DNA from: JALZVT01 sp039029135
GTDB lineage: Bacteria > Pseudomonadota > Gammaproteobacteria > Pseudomonadales > Azotimanducaceae
DNA: 64,000 nt
Reading direction: 5' to 3'
NCBI GenBank assembly: GCA_039029135.1
Contig: JBCCGT010000010.1
Span: forward strand, 1-64,000
Shown: in pieces, positions 43,816 to 51,774 of the stretch
Numbering within the stretch: the first letter of the stretch is position 1
Layout: every line of letters begins with the position of its first letter
The notes under the pieces: model-generated
Seen by the model: the letters and a program-made list of their open reading frames with translations, nothing else
Told to the model about the DNA's origin: nothing
Database searches by the model: none
Translations under genes and position numbers: made by a program

Positions 43816-44733
43816 TTAGCGAAGCAGCTCCGCGGACTCGCGGTCTAGCGATGGCGCTAGCTCGTCCAGGCTGGCGAGCTGCTTGTGCGGGTCCTCGTGC
43901 TGATCGCCGTGCGGCAGCAGGGGCGGCAGATCCGTGCGCTGGTAGGTGAGGTCGCGGCCCTTCTGCTCGGTCTGCAGCGCCAGCCAGTCGCCGTGCTCGT
44001 TGTACCAAAGCCGAATGGTCTCCAGTCGCGTGCGCAGCTCGAAATGCGGGAACGCCTTGGAACCGTAGGCACCCTCGATGTTGGCCGAGCCGGGCTGCGG
44101 GAGCGGCGCCGGGTCGAGCGCGACGAGTTCCGCAGTCTCCAGCTTACCCGTCTGCGGATTGAGCAGCGTTGCGCGCCGTAGTCGTTCGATGTCCCAGTAG
44201 GCGAAGCTGCCGAGACAGCTCGCCATGGTTTCCGCCTCGGAGACGTCGTCGCGCGAGCGCTCGAGCAGAAACGGGGCGTCGGTGGCCTCGGGCTCGGCCG
44301 TGCGCTCGCCGCTGACGGCGTAGCGCGTGCGATTGGCGCGCGTGCTTGACTCGATGCGTGTGAGGCAGCGATCGGACCAGCTCTCGCTGGCGCGGTGTTT
44401 ATAGCGGAACACCGGAATGCTCAGTACGCGCACGGTGAAGCGGGCGTCTGACTCGACGGTAACCACGTCGCCCGGCAGGTGATTGACCGTGAAGCGATGC
44501 TCGCCAATTGGCGCATCTCCGAGGAGGACGTCGAAGCGCAGATCCATGGCCTCGCTTTGCGCCAGCGCGGTTTGCGCCGCACAGCCGAGCGCTAAGCCGG
44601 CCAGCTGTGCCCACAATGTGCGCGGCGGTCTGCCGGCGACCGCGCGGCGCGCGGGCATCGACGTCGCCGCCCTGGCGCTGATCCCCTGTGGGCGGGCGAT
44701 TGCTGACTGCTGTGTTGGGCGTTTGGTGTGCAT
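43816..44733 (-). CDS. DUF6134-like exported protein
   Basis: The mature part begins near SEAMDLRFDVLLGDAPIGEHRFTVN and runs through VESDARFTVRVLSIPVFRYKHRASESW, SYCLGS-like MASCLGSFAYWDIERLRRATLLNPQTGKLE and LRLWYNEHGDWLALQT, a pattern that fits the DUF6134 family of periplasmic proteins of unknown role. A signal segment RTLWAQLAGLALGCAAQTALAQ precedes it. Starts at 44733, 44658 and further upstream are all possible; the signal peptide works from 44658. It is divergent from the DUF2878-like/histidine kinase operon, and a predicted response-regulator box lies 25-40 bases upstream of 44733, so it may be a target of that system. Confidence 0.65.
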   Translation of the reverse strand: MHTKRPTQQSAIARPQGISARAATSMPARRAVAGRPPRTLWAQLAGLALGCAAQTALAQSEAMDLRFDVLLGDAPIGEHRFTVNHLPGDVVTVESDARFTVRVLSIPVFRYKHRASESWSDRCLTRIESSTRANRTRYAVSGERTAEPEATDAPFLLERSRDDVSEAETMASCLGSFAYWDIERLRRATLLNPQTGKLETAELVALDPAPLPQPGSANIEGAYGSKAFPHFELRTRLETIRLWYNEHGDWLALQTEQKGRDLTYQRTDLPPLLPHGDQHEDPHKQLASLDELAPSLDRESAELLR

Positions 44734-45069
44734 GGCACGCACAGTGACGCGGCGCCGGTGAACCAGCTGTGAAGTCGCGAGCGCTGCGTGCCACCCGGAC
44801 GTTTGCGCGACGAATCGAGCGGGGATTGACGTTTTATTCACGGGCAGCGATCGAAGCTGGACAATCGGCGGGTGGCCTATCTACCCGCCGGGGCACGGCC
44901 CGGTCGCCGATCGGGGAGCAACCACAAGTCGTCCAGACAGCTATGGCCATAGAATCCAGCGATTACCTCCTTTTTTCTGCCGGAGTTTCCGCCCGAGTCT
45001 CTGCGCGAGCGCGATGCCTGCGCGGCGCGTGCCTGGGACCCTGGGGTCACGGTCAGGGAGGGCGCGGCC
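44734..45069. other. 336-base divergent intergenic region
   Basis: It separates the DUF6134-like gene from the DUF2878-like/kinase operon and must hold both promoters. It contains a TTGACG -35-like element at 44826-44831 on the plus strand without a clear -10, a direct-repeat operator candidate at 44758-44773, and a T-tract near 44970. Short ORFs here lack ribosome binding sites and are not supported. Confidence 0.5.
44758..44773 (+). promoter_or_regulatory. Candidate response-regulator box (direct repeat)
   Basis: GTGAACCAGCTGTGAA holds two GTGAA half-sites whose starts are 11 bp apart, the spacing used by OmpR-family dimers. A near-identical element, GTGAACCGGCCGTGAG, lies upstream of the response-regulator gene at 47711. 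The two sites thus mark both outer promoters of the two-component module. Confidence 0.5.
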
Positions 45070-45606
45070 ATGTCGCTTGACGGCTACTCGCCCTGGAACC
45101 TGTTGAACGCGGCGCTGTTTCAAGGCGCCTGGTTTGGTCTGGTGTTGGGCGCTGCTGAGGGCAACCTGCTGTTCGGCTGGCTCGGCGTCGGGGCGCTGCT
45201 CGTGTTCGCCGCGCTGCGCGATGACATCGCCCGCGATCTGCGCCTGCTGATGCTTCTGCCGCCGCTCGGCTGGTGTCTGGATTCGCTGTGGGCCCTGACC
45301 GGCATCCTGGATTTCGGTACGACCCTGGCACCCTATTGGATTGCCCTGCTCTGGGCGTCGGTGGCGCTGACGCTGCGCCACAGCATGAGCCTGTTCAGCG
45401 CGCGACCCCGGCTCGGCGCGCTGCTCGCCGCCTGCTCGGCGCCGCTGTGCTATCTCGGCGGTCAGCGGCTGGGCGCCGTCACGGTGCCCGAGCCGCTGCT
45501 GCTCGCCTGGATCGCGCTGGCGTGGTGCGCGCTGTTCGCCGTGCTGTTTCATTCGAGCATCGTGCGCGGCGACGATGCACAGCTGCCCGCCGCGGCGCCA
45601 GGCTGA
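45070..45606 (+). CDS. DUF2878-like integral membrane protein
   Basis: The 178-residue protein is mostly membrane helices: LLNAALFQGAWFGLVLGAAEG, LFGWLGVGALLVFAAL, LLMLLPPLGWCLDSLWALTG, APYWIALLWASVALTL, LGALLAACSAPLCYLGG and LLLAWIALAWCALFAVLF. The WNLLNA...QG.WF opening and LD.LW..TG fit the DUF2878 family, whose role is unknown. Its stop overlaps the start of the histidine kinase gene (TGATG), so the two are translationally coupled and may act together, for instance as a membrane partner of the sensor. Confidence 0.72.
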   Translation: MSLDGYSPWNLLNAALFQGAWFGLVLGAAEGNLLFGWLGVGALLVFAALRDDIARDLRLLMLLPPLGWCLDSLWALTGILDFGTTLAPYWIALLWASVALTLRHSMSLFSARPRLGALLAACSAPLCYLGGQRLGAVTVPEPLLLAWIALAWCALFAVLFHSSIVRGDDAQLPAAAPG

Positions 45607-46904
45607 TGACGGGCGGGGGACTCAACGCGCGCCTCGGGCGACTGTTCGCCATACAGCTCGCCGTGATCGGCGCGGCGACGCTGATTGGCATCTACATTAC
45701 CCAGGCCATCGTCGAAGACCTGCTCACGCGCCAGGCGCTGGTTCAGGAGGCCGAGTATTTCTGGGACAAACATGACCTGAATCCGCGGGTCTCGCTCCCC
45801 GACACCGCCAACCTGACCGCCTACCTGCGCGGCCGCGACGGGGTCGCAGACGCCGGTGACATACCCGCGGCCATCGCCGCGATCGAACCGGGGTACGAGC
45901 GGCTCGAGATCGAAGACCGCAGCGTGCTCGTACATGTCACCGATCGCGGCGCCCAGCGCCTGTACCTCGTGTTCGAGGGCGCGCAGGTGTCGGAACTCGC
46001 GTTCTTTTTCGGCCTGCTGCCGCTGTCGATCGTGCTGCTGCTGATGTACGCGATCCTGTTTCTCGCCTATCGCTGGTCGCGGCAGGCGCTGTCTCCCATT
46101 GTGGCGCTCGCCGATCGCCTGGAGGCGGTGAACTTCGAGCGCTCCGGTTCGCTCGAGCTCGAGCTGGACGATCTGAAGCATCGGGCGGACAGCGAGGTCG
46201 CGCTCATGATCGATGCGCTCGATCACTTCACCACTCGGCTGGATGCGGCGGTGGACAGAGAGCGCGTGTTTACGCGCGACGCGGGTCACGAGCTGCGCAC
46301 GCCCGTTGCCGTGTTCAAAGGCACCCTCGATCTGCTCGAGGAGCGCGCCGATCGGCCGGCGTTTGAGTGCAAGGCGCTGGCCCGTATGCGGCGCACCGTC
46401 GACGACATGGAGGCGCTGCTGGAAACGCTGCTGATGCTGGCGCGCGAAGAAGAGACCGCGCTGCCCGCAGAGACGGTGCCCGTGAACCAGCTATTGGCTA
46501 ACCAGATCGACACCCTGGCGCCGCTGGCCGAGCGCGCGGACAACACGGTTGTCCTGCACGAAGACGAGGAACTGGAGGTGCTCGCCCCGGTGAAGGTCGT
46601 CGAGATTCTGCTCGGTAACCTGCTGCGCAACGCGCTGACCTACACCCAGGGCGGCAAGGTCGAGGTGTTCGTGCGGCAGCGCAGCGTGACGGTCGCCGAC
46701 ACTGGCATCGGCATGTCGCGGGAACAGCTCGAGCAGGCGTTCGAGCCGTTTTACCGCGCGGAAGAGAGCCGCGGCCGCACCCGCGGTCATGGCCTGGGCC
46801 TGTCGATCGTGCGGCGGCTATCGCGGCAGTTCGGCTGGCGCGTCAGCGTCGTCAGCCAGCCGGATCGGGGCACCGAGGTCACGGTCGCGTTCGCCGGCGC
46901 CTGA
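45606..46904 (+). CDS. Membrane sensor histidine kinase
   Basis: From ATG 45606 the protein has 432 residues: membrane segment 1 (about 14-33), a small periplasmic domain (about 34-127), membrane segment 2 (about 131-155), a HAMP-like linker, the dimerisation domain with H228 in DAGHELRTPVAVFKGTLDLL, and the ATPase domain with N342 in LLGNLLRNALTYTQ, DTGIGM (365-370) and GHGLGLSIVRRL. The likely partner is the OmpR-type regulator encoded convergently 16 bases away. The signal is unknown. The upstream DUF2878-like gene overlaps it by one base. Confidence 0.88.
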   Translation: MTGGGLNARLGRLFAIQLAVIGAATLIGIYITQAIVEDLLTRQALVQEAEYFWDKHDLNPRVSLPDTANLTAYLRGRDGVADAGDIPAAIAAIEPGYERLEIEDRSVLVHVTDRGAQRLYLVFEGAQVSELAFFFGLLPLSIVLLLMYAILFLAYRWSRQALSPIVALADRLEAVNFERSGSLELELDDLKHRADSEVALMIDALDHFTTRLDAAVDRERVFTRDAGHELRTPVAVFKGTLDLLEERADRPAFECKALARMRRTVDDMEALLETLLMLAREEETALPAETVPVNQLLANQIDTLAPLAERADNTVVLHEDEELEVLAPVKVVEILLGNLLRNALTYTQGGKVEVFVRQRSVTVADTGIGMSREQLEQAFEPFYRAEESRGRTRGHGLGLSIVRRLSRQFGWRVSVVSQPDRGTEVTVAFAGA

Positions 46905-46920
46905 CGGGTAATCCTGCGCG

Positions 46921-47634
46921 CTACTCCGACCCCTCCGCCTCTTCGACCGGCGCCTCACCCTCTACCTTCAGCCGATAGCCGCGCCCGGCAAGGGTTTCGA
47001 TCATGGCGTGTTCGAACGGCCGATCGACCGCCTGGCGCAGGTTGTACAGGTGGCTGCGCAGCGCGTCGCTGTCCGGCGGATCGTCGCCCCATAGCTGGTG
47101 CTCGATCTCTGCTCGCGTGACGACCTTCGGATGCTGGCGCATGAGGATGGCGAGGATGTCGAAGCCGGTCCGCGATACGTTGAGCGCGTTGCCCTCGCGC
47201 TGCACTTCCAGCGTCTGGGTATCTAGCGACAGCTCGCCGACCTCGTAGCGCTGCGCGATTCCCTGCGCCCGGCGCACGATGGCGTCGATGCGCGCTTCAA
47301 GCTCCGGCATGTCGAACGGCTTCACCAGATAATCGTCGGCGCCAGTCTGAAAACCCGTCAGCTTGTCATCCAGCTGATCTCTGGCGGTCAGGTGAATGAT
47401 CGGCGTGGTCAGATTGTGCTCTTCGCGCAAGCGTCGGCAAACCTCGAAGCCATCCATGCCAGGCAGCATGACGTCCAAGACGATGGCGTCGAAGGTTTCG
47501 GTGGACGCGAGGTGCAGGCCAATCGGTCCATCCGCCGCGTAGTCGACGGTGTGTTCGTGCGCCTCCAGGTATTCGCCCACGGTCTCGGCGAGTTCGAGGT
47601 GATCCTCAACCAATAAGATTCGATAGCCTGACAT
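46921..47634 (-). CDS. OmpR-family response regulator
   Basis: The 237-residue protein has a receiver domain (1-120) with E10, D11, phospho-acceptor D54 in FDAIVLDVMLPGMDGFEVC, the Thr/Ser site HLTARD and the lysine in DDYLVKPF. The C-terminal winged helix (about 135-225) has VSRTGFDILAILMRQHPKVVTRAEIEHQLWGDDPPDSDALRSHLYNLRQAVDRPF. The start has AGGAG upstream. It is convergent with the sensor kinase gene, which is unusual for a cognate pair. Two direct-repeat elements of GTGAA half-sites upstream of the gene suggest autoregulation. Confidence 0.9.
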   Translation of the reverse strand: MSGYRILLVEDHLELAETVGEYLEAHEHTVDYAADGPIGLHLASTETFDAIVLDVMLPGMDGFEVCRRLREEHNLTTPIIHLTARDQLDDKLTGFQTGADDYLVKPFDMPELEARIDAIVRRAQGIAQRYEVGELSLDTQTLEVQREGNALNVSRTGFDILAILMRQHPKVVTRAEIEHQLWGDDPPDSDALRSHLYNLRQAVDRPFEHAMIETLAGRGYRLKVEGEAPVEEAEGSE

Positions 47635-47710
47635 CGCGCCGCTCCTGTGCCGCCCCTGTGCTGTTGGTCGCGTTCGCTACGCGTACCCGGAAAATTTTTT
47701 CGCGCCGCTC

Positions 47711-47765
47711 GTGAACCGGCCGTGAGAAGGTGAACAATTGACCTGCCGCTTCATCCTTCGTTCAC
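47711..47765. promoter_or_regulatory. Two opposed response-regulator boxes
   Basis: On the plus strand GTGAACCGGCCGTGAG (47711-47726) has half-sites 11 bp apart. On the minus strand GTGAACGAAGGATGAA (47765-47750) has the same layout, starts again 11 bp apart. A further GTGAAC lies at 47730-47735. The first element matches the box at 44758-44773 in 13 of 16 bases. The array sits 77-131 bases upstream of the regulator's start codon. Confidence 0.5.
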
Positions 47766-47823
47766 GTTCTGGGTTCTATCTTGCTGTTCAACCTGCAGCA
47801 ATCCCATTCTAGGAAGCGCGAAG

Positions 47824-48045
47824 ATGATCCGCTCGACGAGAAATCAATGGCTGACGTTCTGGTACGCAAGGGCGCGTATACGGGCTAGGTTAGTGCGCGC
47901 GCAGCAGCAGGTCACGAACCTCGACGCCGGTGCAGCGCCGCACGCGCGCGCGGACCAAGGCGCCATCGAGCCGGCCAAATGCGATGGTAACGGCTACCCC
48001 CGCGCCGCCGACGTCTCTACCCGCGGCCGCAGCCAGGCCGCGTAG
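47824..48045 (+). CDS. Doubtful small basic ORF
   Basis: An ATG preceded by AGGAAG at about eight bases opens 73 codons. The product starts MIRSTRNQWLTFWYARARIRARLVR and is basic and aromatic at the N-terminus, then low in structure (Ala, Gly, Arg). No family is recognised, and GC-rich DNA yields such ORFs by chance. What supports it is the ribosome binding site and its position directly downstream of the regulator boxes. It may be spurious. Confidence 0.25.
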   Translation: MIRSTRNQWLTFWYARARIRARLVRAQQQVTNLDAGAAPHARADQGAIEPAKCDGNGYPRAADVSTRGRSQAA

Positions 48046-48241
48046 TTCTCTGCACTGACGGACTGCACTGACGGGCGACCGCGGTTGCCCGCGTGACTCT
48101 CTAGCCCTCGTCGTTCCCCTCCCGGCGCCCCCGCACCCTGCGTTGTCTGTCGTCTCTGCGCGGCGGCTGTTTTTGCAACGATTCCATGCGGGCGCGCGTT
48201 ATGATCGGCGCCGTTTCCGCGAAGGGTGCGCGCCCCGACCC

Positions 48242-49492
48242 ATGGCCCCCGGCTCTGCCGATACGACAATCGAAACCGCGAGCGCCGATCCCGCGCGCTG
48301 GTGGCTGCTCGCCGGTGTCTGGCTGCTGTACGCGGGCTTCGGCCTGATCGCGACCAGCCTGGCGCCGCTGGTGGCGCCGATTGAACTGGAGCTGCGCATC
48401 AGCCACACCGCGATGGGCAGCATCATGGGCGCCTGGCAGCTCGTCTATATTTTCTCAGCCGTCCCCGCCGGTCGTTTGCTGGACCGCATGCGCAGCCGCG
48501 ACGCGCTGCTGATCGGCGCGCTGCTGCTGTCGCTGTCGGCGTTTGGGCGCAGCGTCGCCGACGGCTACTGGGCTTTTTTGTTTGCCGTCATGGTATTTGG
48601 TCTCGGCGGACCGATCGTGTCGTCGGGTGCGCCCAAGGTCATCAGCGAGTGGTTCGTCGGCCGGGAGCGGGGCCTCGCGATGGGGATCTACATGACCGGG
48701 CCGGCCCTCGGCGGCGTGGTCTCGCTGACGCTGACTCATCCGCTGCTGCTGCCGGCGTTCGACGGCGACTGGCGCGACGTCTATCGACTCTGGGCGGTCG
48801 TCATGCTGTTCGCCGGCGCGATCTGGTGGCTCATCGCGGCGTGGCACCGTCGCCAGACGGACGAGGGGCCCGCTGCCGCCGCCGCCGAGCCGGGTCTGTC
48901 GGTGCGCGATCTCATCCGACTACCCGGCGTCGGGCTGGTGCTGGCGATGAGCGTCGGCGTGTTTCTCTACAACCACGGACTCAACAACTGGCTGCCGGAA
49001 CTGCTGCGCGCCAGCGGCATGACGGCCAGCGTGGCGGGCTACTGGGCCGCGCTGCCGACCGTCGTCGGCATCGCGGGCTCGCTCTTGATCCCGCGGCTGG
49101 CGACGCCGGAGCGGCGCTTCAGGATCATGTTCTGGCTCGCGCTCGCGGCCGCCGGTGCGAGCCTGCTGCTGCAGTTCAGCTCGGGGGCGCCGCTGGCCGT
49201 CGGGCTGGTGCTGCAGGGGATTGCGCGCTCGTCGATGATGACGGTGCTGATCCTTACGCTGGTCGAGCTGCCGGGAATCGGGCAGCGCTACGCGGGGTCG
49301 GCGAGCGGCCTGTTTTTCTCCGCCGCCGAGGTCGGCGGCGTCCTCGGCCCGCTGGGTCTTGGGCTCGCGTTCGATCTCACCGGCGGCTTCGGGCTCGGAC
49401 TGGGCGTGCTCACCGGCGTCGCCTGCGCGCTTGCGTTCGCGGTGCTGCGACTGGCGCGCATCGCGACGGGACCGAACCCGAGCGCGGCCTGA
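48242..49492 (+). CDS. MFS transporter
   Basis: From ATG 48242 the protein has 416 residues with about twelve membrane helices. MFS features include the loop motif GRLLDRMRSRDALLIGALLLSLSAFGRS between helices 2 and 3, FGLGGPIVSSGAPKVISEWFVGRERGLAMGIYMTGPALGG, and in the second half LPTVVGIAGSLLIPRLATPERRFR. The general look is that of the CynX/NimT or nitrate/oxalate-type families for small anions or organic acids, but the substrate cannot be named. The frame is open to 48143, yet the start at 48242 gives the usual short cytoplasmic N-terminus. Confidence 0.83.
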   Translation: MAPGSADTTIETASADPARWWLLAGVWLLYAGFGLIATSLAPLVAPIELELRISHTAMGSIMGAWQLVYIFSAVPAGRLLDRMRSRDALLIGALLLSLSAFGRSVADGYWAFLFAVMVFGLGGPIVSSGAPKVISEWFVGRERGLAMGIYMTGPALGGVVSLTLTHPLLLPAFDGDWRDVYRLWAVVMLFAGAIWWLIAAWHRRQTDEGPAAAAAEPGLSVRDLIRLPGVGLVLAMSVGVFLYNHGLNNWLPELLRASGMTASVAGYWAALPTVVGIAGSLLIPRLATPERRFRIMFWLALAAAGASLLLQFSSGAPLAVGLVLQGIARSSMMTVLILTLVELPGIGQRYAGSASGLFFSAAEVGGVLGPLGLGLAFDLTGGFGLGLGVLTGVACALAFAVLRLARIATGPNPSAA

Positions 49493-49624
49493 AGCCAGGG
49501 CGAACCCTGACCTGGCCCGTCCGTTGCCCTTAGTGCGCGCGGATGAGGGAGTTGGCACACTAGCGGCCTGTTGTTCGGCCGGCCGTTCGCGCAGAGAATT
49601 CTTCGCGCAGAGAAAGAGGCTCTG

Positions 49625-50080
49625 TTGCTCTACCTGATCGTTAAAGCGCTGCACATCGTCTTCGTTATTGCGTGGATGGCGGCGCTGCTCGTCTATCCGC
49701 GCTATCGCATTCATCAGCTCTCATCGCGTCCCGGCGAGCCCCTGTTCGAGACGATGCGCGAGGCCTCGGCGCGCCTGCTGCGGATCATCATGCGCCACTC
49801 GATGCATGCGGTGTGGCTGCTGGGGCTGTGGCTGGTCTATCTGAACCCCGGCTGGCTGAGCTCGGGCTGGGTCTACGCGAAGCTGCTGCTGGTCATCGCC
49901 ATGACGGGGATGCACTGGTACTTCGTGCGCATCGGCCGCCAGATCGACGCGCTGACGGCCGACGGTGAGCGTGACGATGCCAGCGACGCGATCGACCCGC
50001 GCCGCCTGCGTATGCTGAACGAGGTGCCGTTCCTGCTACTGATTGCTATCGTCCTGCTCGTGGTCATCAAGCCGTTTTGA
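49625..50080 (+). CDS. HemJ/CopD-like membrane protein
   Basis: From the TTG at 49625 (AAAGAGG five bases upstream) the product has 151 residues and about four membrane helices. The opening LLYLIVKALHIVFVIAWMAALLVYPRYRIHQ, with its His and the Trp-x(6)-YPR motif, and later WVYAKLLLVIAMTGMHWYFVR with Lys and His, fit HemJ, the oxygen-independent-type protoporphyrinogen oxidase of many proteobacteria, or a related CopD-fold protein. If it is HemJ, it acts in heme synthesis in the inner membrane. A TTG at 49571 would add 18 residues that do not look conserved. Confidence 0.65.
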   Translation: MLYLIVKALHIVFVIAWMAALLVYPRYRIHQLSSRPGEPLFETMREASARLLRIIMRHSMHAVWLLGLWLVYLNPGWLSSGWVYAKLLLVIAMTGMHWYFVRIGRQIDALTADGERDDASDAIDPRRLRMLNEVPFLLLIAIVLLVVIKPF

Positions 50081-50123
50081 CGGCCCCGCGTCGACTCACC
50101 TTCATCTTCAGAGGATCCAAGCC

Positions 50124-50729
50124 ATGAAACTGCACGAATCACCATCCCCCAACGCGCGCCGGGTCCATGTGTTCATGGCCGAGAAGGGCATCGAGTGCGA
50201 GCGGGTGAGCGTCGACATCCGCGGCGGCGAGAACCTGTCGCCCGAGTATCGCGCGAAGAATCCGGCCGGGCGCGTGCCGGTGCTGGAGCTGGACGACGGC
50301 ACCTTTCTGTCAGAGTCGGTGGCGATCTGTCGCTATCTCGAGGGTCTGCATCCCGAGCCCGCGCTGTTCGGCAGCACACCCCTCGAGGCTGCGACGATCG
50401 AGATGTGGAATCGGCGCGCGGAGCTGAATTTCATGCAGTCCGTGGCCATGGCGTTCCGCAACATCACGGGCTTCTTCAAGGACCGCGAGACCTGCGTCGA
50501 GGAGTGGGGTCAGGTCTCTGCCGAGAATGCCGTCGCCGCGGTCGCCATGTTTGAGGAGCGCCTCGGCGAGGCGCCCTATCTGGCGGGCGAGAACTTCAGC
50601 ATCGCGGACATTACGTTTGGCGTCGCCTGGGGCTTTGCGGGCATGGTCAAGGTCGTGCCGCTGCCCGAGTCGCCCAACGTCGATGCCTGGCTTGCGCGGC
50701 TCAACGAGCGCCCCAGCTTCGCCGTGTAG
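50124..50729 (+). CDS. Glutathione S-transferase family protein
   Basis: From ATG 50124 (AGGATCC upstream) the product has 201 residues. The thioredoxin-like domain begins MKLHESPSPNARRVHVFMAEKGIECERV and contains NPAGRVPVLELDDGTFLSESVAICRYLE, with the cis-Pro and ES glutathione contacts. The helical C-terminal domain has APYLAGENFSIADITFGVAWGF. It lies 43 bases after the HemJ-like gene. Reaction could be conjugation, isomerisation or dehalogenation; the Ser near residue 6-8 is the probable thiolate-activating residue. Confidence 0.86.
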   Translation: MKLHESPSPNARRVHVFMAEKGIECERVSVDIRGGENLSPEYRAKNPAGRVPVLELDDGTFLSESVAICRYLEGLHPEPALFGSTPLEAATIEMWNRRAELNFMQSVAMAFRNITGFFKDRETCVEEWGQVSAENAVAAVAMFEERLGEAPYLAGENFSIADITFGVAWGFAGMVKVVPLPESPNVDAWLARLNERPSFAV

Positions 50730-50789
50730 CTGCCTGTAAAAGTGCGGAGGCGGCGCGCGCTCGGTTTCTGCAGGAAAGCGTCGCGCCGC

Positions 50790-51623
50790 TCAGCGGCCCT
50801 GGTAGTTGGGCGCGCGCTTCTCCAGGAACGCGCGCATGCCTTCCTTCGCGTCCTCCGTGCGCGAGCACATGAGCTGATTGCGATTCTCGATGGCCATCGC
50901 GGCCTCGAGGCCTGCCGCGTCGATCGCGACGTTTAGCCCTTCTTTCGTCAGCCGCAGGCCCATGGGCGATGTGGTCAGCATCTCCTCGATGTAGGGCGCC
51001 GCCGCCTGCTCCAGGGCATCATCCGCGACGACCTCGGAGACCAGGCCAGTCGCGAGTGCCCGTTCGGCGTGCAGGAACCGACCCGTGAGCATTAGCTCGG
51101 AGGCGACGGAGGTGCCGACCAGCCTCGGCAGGAAATAGCTGGAACCCATGTCGCAGGCGGACAGACCGATGCGGATGAAGGCCGCGTTCATGCGGGCGCT
51201 CTCGCCCGCGATCCTGATGTCGGACGCCAGTACGAACGAAAACCCGCCGCCGCACGCCGGCCCCTGGATCAGACTCACGATCGGCTGAGGGCAGCGCCGC
51301 ATTCGGATGTACACCTCGGCGAGATAGCCCTGGAAACCCATGCCGCCGCCGAACAGCGGCTTTTCCGTACCGGAACGCCGTTCGGTGCTCTCCTTGATGT
51401 CCAGGCCGGCGCAGAAGGCCCGCCCGGCGCCCCGCATGACGACGATGCGGACGTCGTCTTGCTCGGTCAGCGCATCGAAGTAGTGCCGTAGCTCGGTCAC
51501 CATCTCGACGTTGATGGCGTTCAAGGCTTCGGGTCGATTCAGCGTCAGCCAATCGACCTGCCCGCGCCGCTCGACCAGCAGAGTGTTGTATTGGTGGGTG
51601 GTCTCAGTGTGTTCCGCCATCAT
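50790..51623 (-). CDS. Enoyl-CoA hydratase/isomerase family protein
   Basis: The 277-residue crotonase-fold protein shows DWLTLNRPEALNAINVEMVTELRHYFD, RIVVMRGAGRAFCAGLDIKE (oxyanion hole), PIVSLIQGPACGGGFSFVLASDIRIAGESARMNAAFIRIGLSACDMGSSYFLPRLVG and a C-terminal FLEKRAPNYQGR. The catalytic region reads ACDMGSS, typical of a subgroup in which Asp replaces one of the usual glutamates, so hydratase, isomerase or hydrolase activity are all possible. Two ATGs in tandem (51623, 51620) compete as start. It is divergent from the P450 gene and part of the catabolic theme of the region. Confidence 0.84.
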   Translation of the reverse strand: MMAEHTETTHQYNTLLVERRGQVDWLTLNRPEALNAINVEMVTELRHYFDALTEQDDVRIVVMRGAGRAFCAGLDIKESTERRSGTEKPLFGGGMGFQGYLAEVYIRMRRCPQPIVSLIQGPACGGGFSFVLASDIRIAGESARMNAAFIRIGLSACDMGSSYFLPRLVGTSVASELMLTGRFLHAERALATGLVSEVVADDALEQAAAPYIEEMLTTSPMGLRLTKEGLNVAIDAAGLEAAMAIENRNQLMCSRTEDAKEGMRAFLEKRAPNYQGR

Positions 51624-51774
51624 GGAATCTGCTCTTGCTGTAATCGTAGACGCGAGAGTCTAGCAGCGCGCCCGCGCGGTGCGGCCGCCGCTGAGCGGGC
51701 GTAAATGCGTTGGTTCCGTGCGTGCCGGCCTCGCGGTAAGGTAGGGACATCGCAGGCATGGAGGAGGGGACACC

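Larger units (their letters stand above)
47635..48241. other. 607-base divergent region upstream of the response regulator
   Basis: The region lies between the response-regulator gene (minus) and the MFS transporter (plus). It holds two operator-like direct repeats (47711-47765), an AT-rich block at 47690-47701 in otherwise GC-rich DNA, and one doubtful small ORF at 47824-48045. The last 190 bases before the transporter show nothing I can name. Confidence 0.5.

Noticed and set aside
49496..49509. CAGGG-CGAA-CCCTG hairpin just after the MFS transporter
   Set aside because: Only a five-pair stem without a T-tract; too weak to call a terminator.
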